Positions 17,821-27,207 are shown, numbered from the stretch's first letter. The stretch: DNA of 64,000 nucleotides from Aquimarina agarivorans (GCF_000218485.1 NZ_AFPB01000089.1:113371-177370); one strand, 5' to 3'. Translations and numbers: made by a program. Notes: generated from the sequence alone by a model not told the origin.

Positions 17821-18288
17821 TTAATCGATAGCTTTTCTAACAATTTTTCTGATTATTTCAGTAGTTACTCCAAAAGCAATATGACCAATAAACTCATTAG
17901 CTACATAACTTTTTTTATTTCTGTTAGGCCAGGGTTCCGTTTTTAATGCGGGTAAAATGCTAGCGTGTGTTGTTCCATATAAGGATGTTCCCATAGTAGT
18001 TCCCATACCTTTAGTAACCTTTGGATCTTTTTCTGCAGCTATACCATAAAGGGCTCCTATAGTGATCCCAAATATCCAATGAATCTTTTTTTCGGCTGGT
18101 TTTTTTTCTGAAGCTTTTAAGCCTGTATTTGTTTTGATTTTGGTTATCCGATCTGCAATTATTACTGGTGGTGAATCTGTATCCGTTGATCTAACAGGGA
18201 GCACCTCTTCCAACGAAGATTTTAATTTTGTTGCTACAATACTTCCAATAATTCCCGCAAAGGCACCTTTTATTAAATTCTTTTTCAT
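17821..18288 (-). CDS. DUF1440/YagU-like inner membrane protein
   Basis: The 155-residue protein starts with a glycine-rich hydrophobic helix (GAFAGIIGSIVATKL). After a charged loop it has further hydrophobic helices (WIFGITIGALYGIAAE) and the pattern YGTTHASILPALKTEPWP ... ANEFIGHIAFGVTTEI, typical of YagU/DUF1440. E. coli YagU has been linked to acid resistance; the molecular role is unknown. It is monocistronic. Confidence 0.7.
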   Translation of the reverse strand: MKKNLIKGAFAGIIGSIVATKLKSSLEEVLPVRSTDTDSPPVIIADRITKIKTNTGLKASEKKPAEKKIHWIFGITIGALYGIAAEKDPKVTKGMGTTMGTSLYGTTHASILPALKTEPWPNRNKKSYVANEFIGHIAFGVTTEIIRKIVRKAID

Positions 18289-18562
18289 AATACTATCTTT
18301 AACATAAAGTTAGTGTTAGCATTTAGTACTATTGAATTCAATCCCAATAATATTGGACTGTTTAGCTATTGAATGATTTTATAATTTTAAGGAAATTGTT
18401 ACAATTGACAATGGTCAGTTTAAAAATCGTAAGGCAGATGTGAGTTATTACATTTTAGCTCAATACAAATTAAGGTATGCTATTTTACTGATGTTTTTCA
18501 TTAAAATCACCAAATTTATATATCTAAATTGAACCCGCTTAAATCTATTGAACGATTGCTGA

Positions 18563-18973
18563 CTATGAGTAGTTTTTTTGAATATAATGTGTCAATGCCT
18601 TTTTAAAATCGTGTCTCTTTAAAGAAAAAGTTTTAGAATTTTTATCTAAATAGTCAGCAATTACAATGCCTTTTTTAGCTAAATTTAGTTTCAGATTTTT
18701 ATGAGATTTTGTGATTATAACATGTATTAATTCCAATAATTGCTCAAGATTTTGTTCATCAAAAAATTTTATTTTTTCTATAAATTCAACTTCACTCATC
18801 TCGGAAATCTCTTTTAAAGTCAAATTGATAGTCCTTTTTAGATCTGATTCTATAGTTGTTAACTCATTTTCAAGATTTTTGGGTTCGATTTTTACAATAA
18901 GGCCTATAAGTTTTTGAAAAACTAATGTCAATTTTTGAATTTCTCTCTTTATAAAGTCTTTTTCTTCTTGCAT
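18563..18973 (-). CDS. Hypothetical helical protein, 136 residues
   Basis: A charged, almost wholly alpha-helical cytoplasmic protein (heptad-like Leu/Ile spacing over residues 1-100). It has no motif I recognise and no signal peptide. The start MQEEKDFIKREIQK is a normal ATG. Nearby genes give no functional hint. Confidence 0.5.
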   Translation of the reverse strand: MQEEKDFIKREIQKLTLVFQKLIGLIVKIEPKNLENELTTIESDLKRTINLTLKEISEMSEVEFIEKIKFFDEQNLEQLLELIHVIITKSHKNLKLNLAKKGIVIADYLDKNSKTFSLKRHDFKKALTHYIQKNYS

Positions 18974-19398
18974 TTTAGAATTTTTATTAAGCTTTTGTGT
19001 TAATTACATTTCATTTTAGTTGATGTCATTTTTTTGATCCAGCCATAATGATGCAATATTTAAATTAGTAAAATACTCGATTTTATTGAACTTTCAATAC
19101 TCATAACGAAGTTCTCAGTTTTTTGAGTAGTGACGTGTAAGCTAACCCTCTAGTATTAAATCGTAAAAAAATGGGAAATAAATTATCTGATTTAAAAGAT
19201 ACCTCTTATAACAGAAATGTCAATGTTACAGTTATTGGATTTTATAATGATAAATAAGCCCTATCATGTTAAAAAACAAATATTTAACCGTTTTTGATAA
19301 GCATATTTGCTATTTGCTTATGCATACAAATATCGCCTTGTCTCATCGTGTAATTTGATAAATAAGTACTCCATACACATGAATCCGTGGAATTTATA
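18974..19398. other. Intergenic stretch without recognised features
   Basis: About 425 AT-rich nt. There is a possible 28-codon ORF (19171-19257, MGNKLSDLKD...) without other support. I see no promoter consensus or strong hairpin. Confidence 0.5.
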
Positions 19399-19845
19399 CT
19401 AACGTTCCTGTACTTGTTTTGCAATAGGCTTTCCTAATAAATTTATAGGATCAACTATAGGCAAAACAATTCCCGCTAAATTTGTTTTGGATAATTTTTC
19501 TAAAACAACACCCCTTGCAGTAGAATAAGCAATACTTGTTAGTGTTATGATTAATAGCCCTTCAAACTTAGGTTTATTATCCTCATTTAAAGAATAATAA
19601 GTATTCATTTCATCGATTTTAAAATGGGAATCAATTAAAAATACCGCTTCTCCTTTATTTTTATGAGCTTCGGCATTAATTCTAATTTTTAAACCAATTT
19701 TTATTAGACCTTCTTTTAAATTATGTTGTACGTGGTGTCCAATATCAATTTTGAAATTAGTTTTGGTTGGTTTTTCAAAATCCTTAAACAATATTGTTTG
19801 GGTATCTACATGTAGTAAATGAATATGATTTGTGTTAACTTTCAT
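19399..19845 (-). CDS. SecB-like chaperone of a toxin-antitoxin-chaperone (TAC) module
   Basis: The 148-residue protein has the SecB fold signature: a long beta-sheet region (FKIDIGHHVQ, KIGLKIRINAEA), a middle segment FEGLLIITLTSIAYSTARGVVLEKL, and LPIVDPINLLG, equivalent to the proline-rich LPPVNF motif in SecB. Export SecB is typical of Proteobacteria; in other phyla SecB-like genes are mostly found next to stress-response toxin-antitoxin pairs, as in M. tuberculosis Rv1957. Here it starts 2 nt after the antitoxin stop, so it is co-translated with it. It probably binds and stabilises the antitoxin's C-terminal tail. Confidence 0.75.
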   Translation of the reverse strand: MKVNTNHIHLLHVDTQTILFKDFEKPTKTNFKIDIGHHVQHNLKEGLIKIGLKIRINAEAHKNKGEAVFLIDSHFKIDEMNTYYSLNEDNKPKFEGLLIITLTSIAYSTARGVVLEKLSKTNLAGIVLPIVDPINLLGKPIAKQVQER

Positions 19846-19847
19846 AA

Positions 19848-20228
19848 TTAACTTGCTGTAGAATAATCCGTATCTTCATAACTTATAGCCTTATTTCTAA
19901 CTTCATTGGCACCACCAGGTACGGTTCCAAAATATACATTTACATATTCTTTTACTGGCTCAGGGTTTATAAGATCAATACCCAATGCCACCTCCATTTT
20001 TGTAATGCTCTTTAAGGTTAGGTTATGCAAGCCTGAAAGCCACTTGGAAACTTCAGAAGGTGTTTTACCAAGCATTACAGCAAACTCTCCCTTTTTAATG
20101 TTACGTTCTTTTAAAATAGAAACTACTTTTTCAGTAATGGCTAAATTACGTTCTATGAATTTATCTATTGCTGGATTAGGGTTTGTTTCTAGCCAATTTT
20201 CTAATATATTTTCTTCAGGAAATTTCAT
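19848..20228 (-). CDS. HigA-like antitoxin with XRE helix-turn-helix and C-terminal extension
   Basis: In this 126-residue protein, residues ~30-86 form an XRE/Cro helix-turn-helix (KGEFAVMLGKTPSEVSKWLSG, then LTLKSITKMEVALGIDLI). The last ~40 residues (PEPVKEYVNVYFGTVPGG... to YSTAS) are an extra, polar and Tyr/Phe-containing tail. In TAC antitoxins such a tail is the chaperone-addiction (ChAD) region recognised by the SecB-like partner; that assignment here is inference from position. It lies 10 nt after the toxin gene and 2 nt before the chaperone gene. It probably represses its own operon at the palindromes near 20756-20800. Confidence 0.8.
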   Translation of the reverse strand: MKFPEENILENWLETNPNPAIDKFIERNLAITEKVVSILKERNIKKGEFAVMLGKTPSEVSKWLSGLHNLTLKSITKMEVALGIDLINPEPVKEYVNVYFGTVPGGANEVRNKAISYEDTDYSTAS

Positions 20229-20238
20229 TTTTTTCGAT

Positions 20239-20760
20239 TTAGTAATTTAATTCAAAATCTTCATCACAATCTAATAAAGTATAATCACTATTCCAGTAGA
20301 TATCTTTTTCTTTTAAGGCTATATGTATTGCCTTACTTAATTTATTTGCTAGCTCAAAATGTGGTTTTACCTGTTCACAATCTTGTGCTTTTAAAGTTGT
20401 TTTAACTGCTCCGCTAAACAAAAACACTACATGTTCGTTAACTTTTAAACAATATAACCTTAAGTTGTTCTTTTTTCCTTTTTCTATAAAGTAAGGTGCT
20501 ATATGCGCATTAACGGGTGGTAATGCATGTGTTTCGGCTATGCAAGATTCATTCCTGAAAAAACGGTCTTGTGCTCCATACTTTTTACCTATTTCACTTA
20601 TCCACTTTAATATATGACGCAGTTTATTTTTTGATTTGCTGTTTTCATGATTTTTTACAAATTGGTTATAAAGCGTTTCCCCTTCTCCATCTAGGTTAAC
20701 GGAATAATAAGCTACATACTTATATTTAAATAACGGTACTATTTGTGCAAAATTATTCAC
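20239..20760 (-). CDS. Putative HigB/RelE-like toxin of the TAC module
   Basis: The 173-residue protein is first in the three-gene operon. The central part (HILKWISEIGKKYGAQDRFF, then NNLRLYCLKVNEHVVFLFSGAVKTT and KAQDC) has the strand order of HigB/RelE-superfamily mRNA interferases, though it is longer than classical HigB. Catalytic residues cannot be assigned by eye. The start is GTG (20760-20758), which overlaps an operator-like palindrome; no in-frame ATG with a better context is visible nearby. The toxin-first order is typical of higBA. Confidence 0.65.
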   Translation of the reverse strand: MNNFAQIVPLFKYKYVAYYSVNLDGEGETLYNQFVKNHENSKSKNKLRHILKWISEIGKKYGAQDRFFRNESCIAETHALPPVNAHIAPYFIEKGKKNNLRLYCLKVNEHVVFLFSGAVKTTLKAQDCEQVKPHFELANKLSKAIHIALKEKDIYWNSDYTLLDCDEDFELNY

Positions 20761-20800
20761 TTATAAGTTAATTTACAAATTATTTTCACTTAAAAGTGAA
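20756..20800 (-). promoter_or_regulatory. Two operator-like palindromes at the TAC operon promoter
   Basis: TTCACTT-AA-AAGTGAA (20785-20800) is a perfect 7-bp inverted repeat. TTCACTT-AT-AAGTTAA (20756-20771) is the same site with one mismatch. Centres are 29 bp apart, close to three helical turns. A -7-like TAATTTG (minus strand, 20782-20776) lies between them, and the proximal site covers the GTG start of the toxin gene. This fits autoregulation by the HTH antitoxin. Confidence 0.65.
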
Positions 20801-20874
20801 TTTTTAATGATTTTTGATTGTTTTAAGAGTAGACTTTAATGTCTTTTTTAAAGGTATAAACTGTTTAGCATAAG

Positions 20875-22251
20875 CTAACCCTTAACTTTATATTTAGCCT
20901 CAGGCTCAGCAACCATACCCAATTGCTCCTCCGATTCTTTTAGATTCTGATCTACATCAGAATGCGTTACACGCACCTGTCCATTCATTAACATAGGTAA
21001 TAACCAATCTCTGAGTTCTGCTAGCTTTTGGTTTTGTTTTAAATTAGTTTGGATTTTTGCTTGAATAGGATTTATTTTTTTATAAAACATTTCCATATTT
21101 TTTATTGGTGGTATTACACTTTTATGATTTGTTACAAAGGATTCAAACAACAAATTTTTTATACCACTAGTCTTTCCCTCCCAGCCAAATAAAACTCCTG
21201 CATCATATAATCTTTTCCACTCATATGCAAAATTAAAAAATGACTTTTCCTCTTTTAAAGTAACTGCTTTACAAAAGTTGGAGCAAATTAAAGGATTTTC
21301 AAAACGCTCTAAGGTTTCCTTTATAATAAAAGACATTCTTCCCGTAGATTGAGTTGGACTTCCTCCAGAAATTTCAATTATAAAATCTCCAACTTCTAAT
21401 ATTTTATGATTGTTTTTCTCTAAAATGAAACGTGTTGGACTTTTTACTTCCCCTTTACCATTTAATCCATTTAAATCTGCACCACGAATACAAGAAACTT
21501 TATTTATGTAATTACCTTGTAATTTTTCTTTTCCCCAATCACCACTTTTGTCATTTTTTATCCATGATGACAAAGAATCCACCTCCCACCCTTCAGGAAT
21601 CTCTCTTTTCAACTCTTTATTAAAAACCATTTTACCACCCGATGATTTATAAGGTTTTCCGTTTTCATCAGGGAAATCGAACTGCACAAACCAATAATCG
21701 TAGAGTGTTTTTTCCATGGCTTCCAACTCTTGGTTTATTTTGTTGTTGACTTCTATTTTAGCATCTAAATCGGAAAGGACTTTGGCTATTTTTTTTTGGA
21801 TTGATAAATTAGGTATTTGAATTTCAAAATTTTTTATATCATTAGAGTTTAAATTTTTTCTAACCCCAGAGGATAAATTTCTTAAATTAGAATAATGTGT
21901 TTTCAAATTATAATAAACATATTCAAAATCAGCTTTATTTTTATCAATTTCAATATTACAACAAGCTTGATTCGTTGTTGTTTCATTTTTCAATATAGAA
22001 ACACTTCCTCTTGTTTTACCTTCGCCATACATGGCAATACTCAATGTATTAGCTGGGTTTAATTTTATAGAAGTATTTTCTAAAGCGTACTTAGTAATTT
22101 TTTCGATAGAATTATAAACATACTTTTTTCCTAACTGTTCTGTTTTAACCCAAGAAATATCTCCATCATCCCAAAATTTATTATTTGATCTTAATGGAGT
22201 TAATCCGCTACTTATCTTAATTGAAATACTCTTAAGAGACCTATTATTCAT
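20875..22251 (-). CDS. hsdS: Type I restriction-modification specificity subunit HsdS
   Basis: The 458-residue protein has two target recognition domains separated by conserved helical spacers. The first half ends with QKKIAKVLSDLDAKIEVNNKINQELEAMEKTLYDYWFVQFDFP, the classical central conserved region (split here over about residues 155-198). The second TRD ends with QKLAELRDWLLPMLMNGQV. It determines the two-part DNA target for both methylation and cleavage. It overlaps hsdM by 8 bp. Both TRDs are present and the frame is intact. Confidence 0.93.
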   Translation of the reverse strand: MNNRSLKSISIKISSGLTPLRSNNKFWDDGDISWVKTEQLGKKYVYNSIEKITKYALENTSIKLNPANTLSIAMYGEGKTRGSVSILKNETTTNQACCNIEIDKNKADFEYVYYNLKTHYSNLRNLSSGVRKNLNSNDIKNFEIQIPNLSIQKKIAKVLSDLDAKIEVNNKINQELEAMEKTLYDYWFVQFDFPDENGKPYKSSGGKMVFNKELKREIPEGWEVDSLSSWIKNDKSGDWGKEKLQGNYINKVSCIRGADLNGLNGKGEVKSPTRFILEKNNHKILEVGDFIIEISGGSPTQSTGRMSFIIKETLERFENPLICSNFCKAVTLKEEKSFFNFAYEWKRLYDAGVLFGWEGKTSGIKNLLFESFVTNHKSVIPPIKNMEMFYKKINPIQAKIQTNLKQNQKLAELRDWLLPMLMNGQVRVTHSDVDQNLKESEEQLGMVAEPEAKYKVKG

Positions 22252-23869
22252 ATTTAAGCATTTTCAAATTCTCTTGAATCTCCTTTTCTAAACTTTTAGA
22301 TTCAGCAAACAAATTTTCTAAATTACTTTCAAACCCCTTCATTTTAGTAGCAAACTCTTCAGCGGTAATATCTACATATTCAATTTTTACTTCAAAATAT
22401 TGGCCTGCGCTTAGGCTGTAATTTTTTGCTTTAATATCATCATAAGAAACGACCACCGAAAAATCATCTTCCGCCTCTTTATTATTGAATACACTAATTA
22501 TGTGTTCTTCTTCCGTTTCGGTGAGTACCGTTTTTTGGTTTTTACCTTCTTTAATGGTTTCTCCTAAATTAGAAGCATCAATTAGTACTACATCTCCTTT
22601 ATTACTTTTATCTAAAAATAAAATAGACACGTTAGTACCTGTAGTGGCAAAAATATTACTCGGCATACTTACTACACCTGCTAACATTTTACTTTCTACC
22701 ATTTTTTGGCGTATTTTTTTATCTATACCACTCTGTGCGGTTATAAACCCTGTAGGTACCACAATGGCTGCTTTGCCATTTTTATCTTCTAAAGAGTGCA
22801 TTATATGCTGTAAAAACAACAAATAAATTGCCATGGACTCTTTTTTCTTTTTTGGTATTTTTGGAATACCTGCAAAAAAGCGTTCTTGATTTTCTTTACT
22901 ATCTAAATCTTCGCTATAATCCGAAAAATCTAATTTAAACGGTGGGTTCGATACTATGTAATCGAACTTTTGGAGTGCTCCGCTCTTTTCTTTGTGAAAA
23001 GGCTCTAATATGGTATTTCCTTTTACAATATTGGGTATGGAATGTACCAGATTATTCAGCACCAAGTTTAAACGCAATAAATTGGACGATTTTTGAGAAA
23101 TATCCTGCGAATAAATACTGCATTTTTCTTCGCCAATTTGGTGGGCTAAATTCATTAGCAAAGTTCCAGAACCTGCTGAAGGATCGTAACAAGAGGCATT
23201 AGTGACTTCGCCCTTTACTAAACAACGTGCCATGATTTTGGCTACCGCATGCGGTGTAAAATACTCTGCATATTTACCACCACTATTGGTATTGTAATCC
23301 TTAATTAAGTATTCAAAAATACCGGCATAAAAATCGAATTTTTCGCTAAAAATATGTTCAAAACTGAATGCTGTAAGCTTGTTAATGATGGCTCTGCAAA
23401 ATCCATCGCGATCGTCAGTTACGTATTTACTTAAATTTTCGAACAATACAATTTTTTCGCCACCATTAGTAATTACTGAAAATATGGAGCTGTTGGCTTC
23501 CGCTATTCCTAATAAAGTATTATCAAAAAGTTCTGCAAATTTAGGATCGTTCTGCTTTTGGTGTAAACTGGTTATAAATTGCGCTGGTTTTAGTACTGCC
23601 GTACTTTCATTTAATTGAAAAGTGAGCATTTCAAAATCCTCATCACTATAACTTCTTAGTTTAGCTTCCCAATCTTTGGCGTTAGCAATTTCTGTATCTA
23701 TTTGTTTTACTTCGTATACAAACTTGTCATTTAAAAATTTGTATAAAAATACCTGAGTAATAATTTTAAATTCATTTCCATCATTTCCCAAACCATAATT
23801 AGCACAAACACTTTTAAGATCATCTATCAGTGTTTTTGTTTGTGTTTCAAAGGCAACTGCTGTGGTCAT
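22244..23869 (-). CDS. hsdM: Type I restriction-modification N6-adenine methyltransferase HsdM
   Basis: The 541-residue protein has an N-terminal helical HsdM_N domain and a SAM-dependent methyltransferase core. Motifs: YAEYFTPHAVAKIMARCL, motif I DPSAGSGTLLMNLAH, and motif IV NPPF in FDYIVSNPPFKLDF, the adenine methylase signature. A C-terminal charged helix (LFAESKSLEKEIQENLKML) probably packs with HsdS. It forms M2S with HsdS and R2M2S with HsdR. It begins 12 nt after hsdR. Confidence 0.95.
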   Translation of the reverse strand: MTTAVAFETQTKTLIDDLKSVCANYGLGNDGNEFKIITQVFLYKFLNDKFVYEVKQIDTEIANAKDWEAKLRSYSDEDFEMLTFQLNESTAVLKPAQFITSLHQKQNDPKFAELFDNTLLGIAEANSSIFSVITNGGEKIVLFENLSKYVTDDRDGFCRAIINKLTAFSFEHIFSEKFDFYAGIFEYLIKDYNTNSGGKYAEYFTPHAVAKIMARCLVKGEVTNASCYDPSAGSGTLLMNLAHQIGEEKCSIYSQDISQKSSNLLRLNLVLNNLVHSIPNIVKGNTILEPFHKEKSGALQKFDYIVSNPPFKLDFSDYSEDLDSKENQERFFAGIPKIPKKKKESMAIYLLFLQHIMHSLEDKNGKAAIVVPTGFITAQSGIDKKIRQKMVESKMLAGVVSMPSNIFATTGTNVSILFLDKSNKGDVVLIDASNLGETIKEGKNQKTVLTETEEEHIISVFNNKEAEDDFSVVVSYDDIKAKNYSLSAGQYFEVKIEYVDITAEEFATKMKGFESNLENLFAESKSLEKEIQENLKMLKYE

Positions 23870-23881
23870 ATTCTATTTCTA

Positions 23882-26800
23882 TTAAGCTACGGTGCCGTAG
23901 TATTCGTTCATGTATTCTTTAACTATTAGATTTTGTATGCGTTTGGATGCAGCTACATCTAGGGGAATCTGCTGTTTTTGTTTAAACTCAGTGACCACTA
24001 AACGCATCATTAATTTTTCTACATAATTTTCATTTTCTAATAGTTTGGTATTTTGCAATAGTTCTTTGTCTATGGCTTTTTTTAGGCCACTTAAGGCTTC
24101 AAATAATTTAAGTTCACTATCGGTAAGCGGATTTTTTTCAGATAAACGTTTGTGTAAACGGGTGTACTTTTCATCGTTATCGTATTTGGCTTTTAATAGC
24201 TGATCTTTACGGTCTAATTCTTTTGCTTTATCATAAATGGCATTTAAAGCATCAATATTAGTTTCCATTTCTTCTTTTGACACCTCACTTAAGTTTTTCT
24301 TCTTAAATAAACGTTCCAACTCTTCGCGTAAAGTAATAAATTCTGGTGATTGTTGGTCAAAATTGCCACCCAAAGCTTCTCTTGTTTTTTGAAGCGTATT
24401 TTTTAATTGATCTGCCAAAACCATTTCTTCTTCCTTTACCTTAGTGAAGGCAAAAAGTACATCTTCCAAAGCAATGTTTAATAAGTTACTGGTATCTACA
24501 TTGTTTTCTAAAGCCTCTTTGGTATTAATCATAGCTAAACGATTATTAGCTTCACGCGATAGCACGGTTAACTTTTTAAAGTCGAGTTTTTCTAATAATT
24601 CATAGTTACCTGAAAGACGGATTAAATTGTATAAACTCTTTGCATTATTTAATGCTTTTACAATTTCTAAAAGTTGCTTTTTATCAGAAATTTGATTGAT
24701 TTGCTGAGAAAATAACTCTGCATTCTGCGTATCGAAATGAAACAAAACTTCCTTAATTTGTTGTACTTCTTGGTTTATTTCATCATCGGTTTTAAACAAT
24801 GCCGAATAATGTTCTAACTCATCACCCAATTCCGATTGTAGTTCTTTAAAATAATCTTGATTGGTTTTTTCGAATTCTTTTTGAATATCTGCAAAATCGA
24901 CCACATATCCGTATTTGAAATCTTTATAAGTACGATTCACACGGGTTAGTGCTTGTAATAAATTATGTGCTTTAATTACGCGACCTATGTATAATTTTTT
25001 AAGCCTTTTAGCATCAAAACCAGTAAGCAGCATATTGAATACAAAAAGGATATCTATTTTCCCTGCCTTAAATTTTTCTACCCAATCTTTACGTAATGTT
25101 TTATCGCCAACGTCATGTAAAATGACTTCAGAGCGTTTTACTTTTCGTTCATTTAACTTTTTGTCTCCATAAGTTAGAGGCGCTTCTGCAGCCATGAATA
25201 ATGCTTGAGGTTCCGCATATTTTGCAGTAAATATCTCTTGCATTTTTTTAGCCTGATCTGCAGAATCACAAATGACCATAGCTCCAATACTATTATCATT
25301 CATGGTTACACGGGCTTTTTCAAAATCAGCTACTATATAATCGAGCATAGGCTCTACAAACTTTTCGTGTGCATACACAATTTTTCTGTCTGCATTGCCT
25401 TTTAGTATTTCTATTTCTTCCAGAGCCTTTTGAAGCGTTAGCTTGTAACTGGTTTCAATTTCTTCTCTAATTAAGCGCAGTGTATAACCATCTTTAATCG
25501 AAGAATTATAATAATACTTATGAATGTAACTACCAAATAGTGTTTTAGAGTTGTATTCTTCCCCCAACAAAGGCGTCCCTGTTAAGCCAATTTTTACCGC
25601 GTTTTTATCAGCTTGTTCCAAATTAGCCAAAAAACTCCCTTTTGGATTATAGCTTCGGTGTACTTCGTCTAAAAAGAATACACGCTGAAGGCTTAGATTA
25701 TAATCAGTGTTTTTAATAACATCAGGATCATCCTTAAACTTTTGGATATTGACTATGGTAATTTCAGCTTTTCCAGAGTTATTATGTATGGCTTGGGTAG
25801 ATTTTATTTCTCTAGAAAATTCGTCACGAGAATTAATTTTATGAACCACTAAGCCTCTTGCTTTAAACTCTCTGCCTGCTTGAATAAGTAAATCCAATCG
25901 ATCTACAATAAAGTAGAATTTTGGAATGATTCCTTTTTTACGGTAATAATGCGTTAAGTGTTTTACATTAAAATAAGTTAACGCTGTTTTACCACTACCT
26001 TGGGTATGCCAAATAATTCCTTTCTTTATATTATTCTCTAGCTTATCCTCAATAGCCTTGGTTGCAAATAATTGAGGATAACGCATAATATGCTTTTGCA
26101 AACCTTCGGTTTCCTTTACATAGGCAATGGCAAATTCTAACAGAAATGCTAAACGTTCCTTTTGAAAAAGAGAAGTACAAATTCTATTTGTAGGTGAGTT
26201 TAGACTTTTGTTAGTTGAAAATTCTGGCGCATTTTTAATGCTTAACAAGTTGTTGTCTTTAAGTACCTTATTTTCTGTTTCATCTGAAACAGAAGTAAGC
26301 AGCGTTGCTAAGTCAAATTCATTTTCTTCTCTAAAGTAATTGAATATAGGTTTGAAATAAGAGGTAGCGCTGTAAAAAGCACCTTGTAAAGGTTCAGTAG
26401 CCATGTCATCGTATTCCATGTTATTAGAAAAAACCATCAATTGTGTTATGTTGATGAATTTTCTAAACTTTTTATTTTGAAAACGAGTGGTCATTCTCTT
26501 GTGTTCCGCTCTAATTCCTTGTAAATTATTTGGCTTTTTAACCTCAATAAAAACTAATGGCAGTCCGTTGATCAGTAAAATAATATCAGGTCTAAAGTTG
26601 TCATCATCCTTTTCATAAGGTAACTCTGTAACTACATTGAAAGAATTATTATCGAAGTTTTCGAAATCGATCAAACGAACTCCAGATCTATCAATTAATC
26701 TTTTATAGAATGCCTTACCTAAATCTTCATTTTCTAGAGCCAATGAAATTTCGGCATATTCGCGTTCTATTTCAGCATCTGATAATTGAGGATTTAATTT

Positions 26801-26944
26801 AGATAATTGAGACTTAAAAATATTAATAAAAATATTCGTATTAGTGTCCCAAACTTGACTTTTAAGTGATAAATAAGTGTAACCCAACTTTATTAAATGT
26901 AATACTGTGGGTATTTTAACTCTAGAATCCTCGTTAAAAGCCAT
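23882..26944 (-). CDS. hsdR: Type I restriction endonuclease subunit HsdR
   Basis: The 1020-residue protein has an N-terminal HSDR_N PD-(D/E)XK nuclease domain (RPDIILLINGLPLVFIEVKK, about residues 118-137, with the D...ExK residues). It has a superfamily 2 translocase with Walker A HTQGSGKT and the DEAD-like box FFLDEVHRSY, then helicase C with LLTGFDAKRL and ALTRVNRTYKD, and a long helical C-terminal domain. It is the motor and nuclease of the complex. It is first in the hsdRMS order and all three frames are intact. Confidence 0.95.
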   Translation of the reverse strand: MAFNEDSRVKIPTVLHLIKLGYTYLSLKSQVWDTNTNIFINIFKSQLSKLNPQLSDAEIEREYAEISLALENEDLGKAFYKRLIDRSGVRLIDFENFDNNSFNVVTELPYEKDDDNFRPDIILLINGLPLVFIEVKKPNNLQGIRAEHKRMTTRFQNKKFRKFINITQLMVFSNNMEYDDMATEPLQGAFYSATSYFKPIFNYFREENEFDLATLLTSVSDETENKVLKDNNLLSIKNAPEFSTNKSLNSPTNRICTSLFQKERLAFLLEFAIAYVKETEGLQKHIMRYPQLFATKAIEDKLENNIKKGIIWHTQGSGKTALTYFNVKHLTHYYRKKGIIPKFYFIVDRLDLLIQAGREFKARGLVVHKINSRDEFSREIKSTQAIHNNSGKAEITIVNIQKFKDDPDVIKNTDYNLSLQRVFFLDEVHRSYNPKGSFLANLEQADKNAVKIGLTGTPLLGEEYNSKTLFGSYIHKYYYNSSIKDGYTLRLIREEIETSYKLTLQKALEEIEILKGNADRKIVYAHEKFVEPMLDYIVADFEKARVTMNDNSIGAMVICDSADQAKKMQEIFTAKYAEPQALFMAAEAPLTYGDKKLNERKVKRSEVILHDVGDKTLRKDWVEKFKAGKIDILFVFNMLLTGFDAKRLKKLYIGRVIKAHNLLQALTRVNRTYKDFKYGYVVDFADIQKEFEKTNQDYFKELQSELGDELEHYSALFKTDDEINQEVQQIKEVLFHFDTQNAELFSQQINQISDKKQLLEIVKALNNAKSLYNLIRLSGNYELLEKLDFKKLTVLSREANNRLAMINTKEALENNVDTSNLLNIALEDVLFAFTKVKEEEMVLADQLKNTLQKTREALGGNFDQQSPEFITLREELERLFKKKNLSEVSKEEMETNIDALNAIYDKAKELDRKDQLLKAKYDNDEKYTRLHKRLSEKNPLTDSELKLFEALSGLKKAIDKELLQNTKLLENENYVEKLMMRLVVTEFKQKQQIPLDVAASKRIQNLIVKEYMNEYYGTVA

Positions 26945-27090
26945 AAAAAGTTCGTTGATTAGGTTACTAATATAACTTTAATGAACTGTACGAAACAAAC
27001 TTTAAGCTTGTAATTTTATATAAATATAGAATTGAATGATTGTATACGTATATAATCGTACAATGTTAATAATGAATATAAAAGACTATT

Positions 27091-27207
27091 ATGATAATTC
27101 AAAATTTGAAAAAAATAGGAGTAGCTTTATTAGGTGTTGTCATTTCTATTTTTACAATTTTAGAAATACTTACATTTCCCACTAAAAACACTCCGATAAA
27201 AATTTAA
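27091..27207 (+). CDS. Possible small membrane protein, 38 residues
   Basis: ATG-to-TAA frame with a basic N-terminus (MIIQNLKKIG), a hydrophobic segment (VALLGVVISIFTILEIL) and a short polar tail. The composition fits a single-pass small protein, as seen in some toxin or stress peptides. There is no homology that I can recognise. It lies between hsdR and the phosphatase gene. It may also be chance. Confidence 0.3.
   Translation: MIIQNLKKIGVALLGVVISIFTILEILTFPTKNTPIKI

Noticed and set aside
19171..19257. 28-codon ORF between the 136-residue gene and the TAC operon
   Set aside because: Too short, no promoter, no recognised features.
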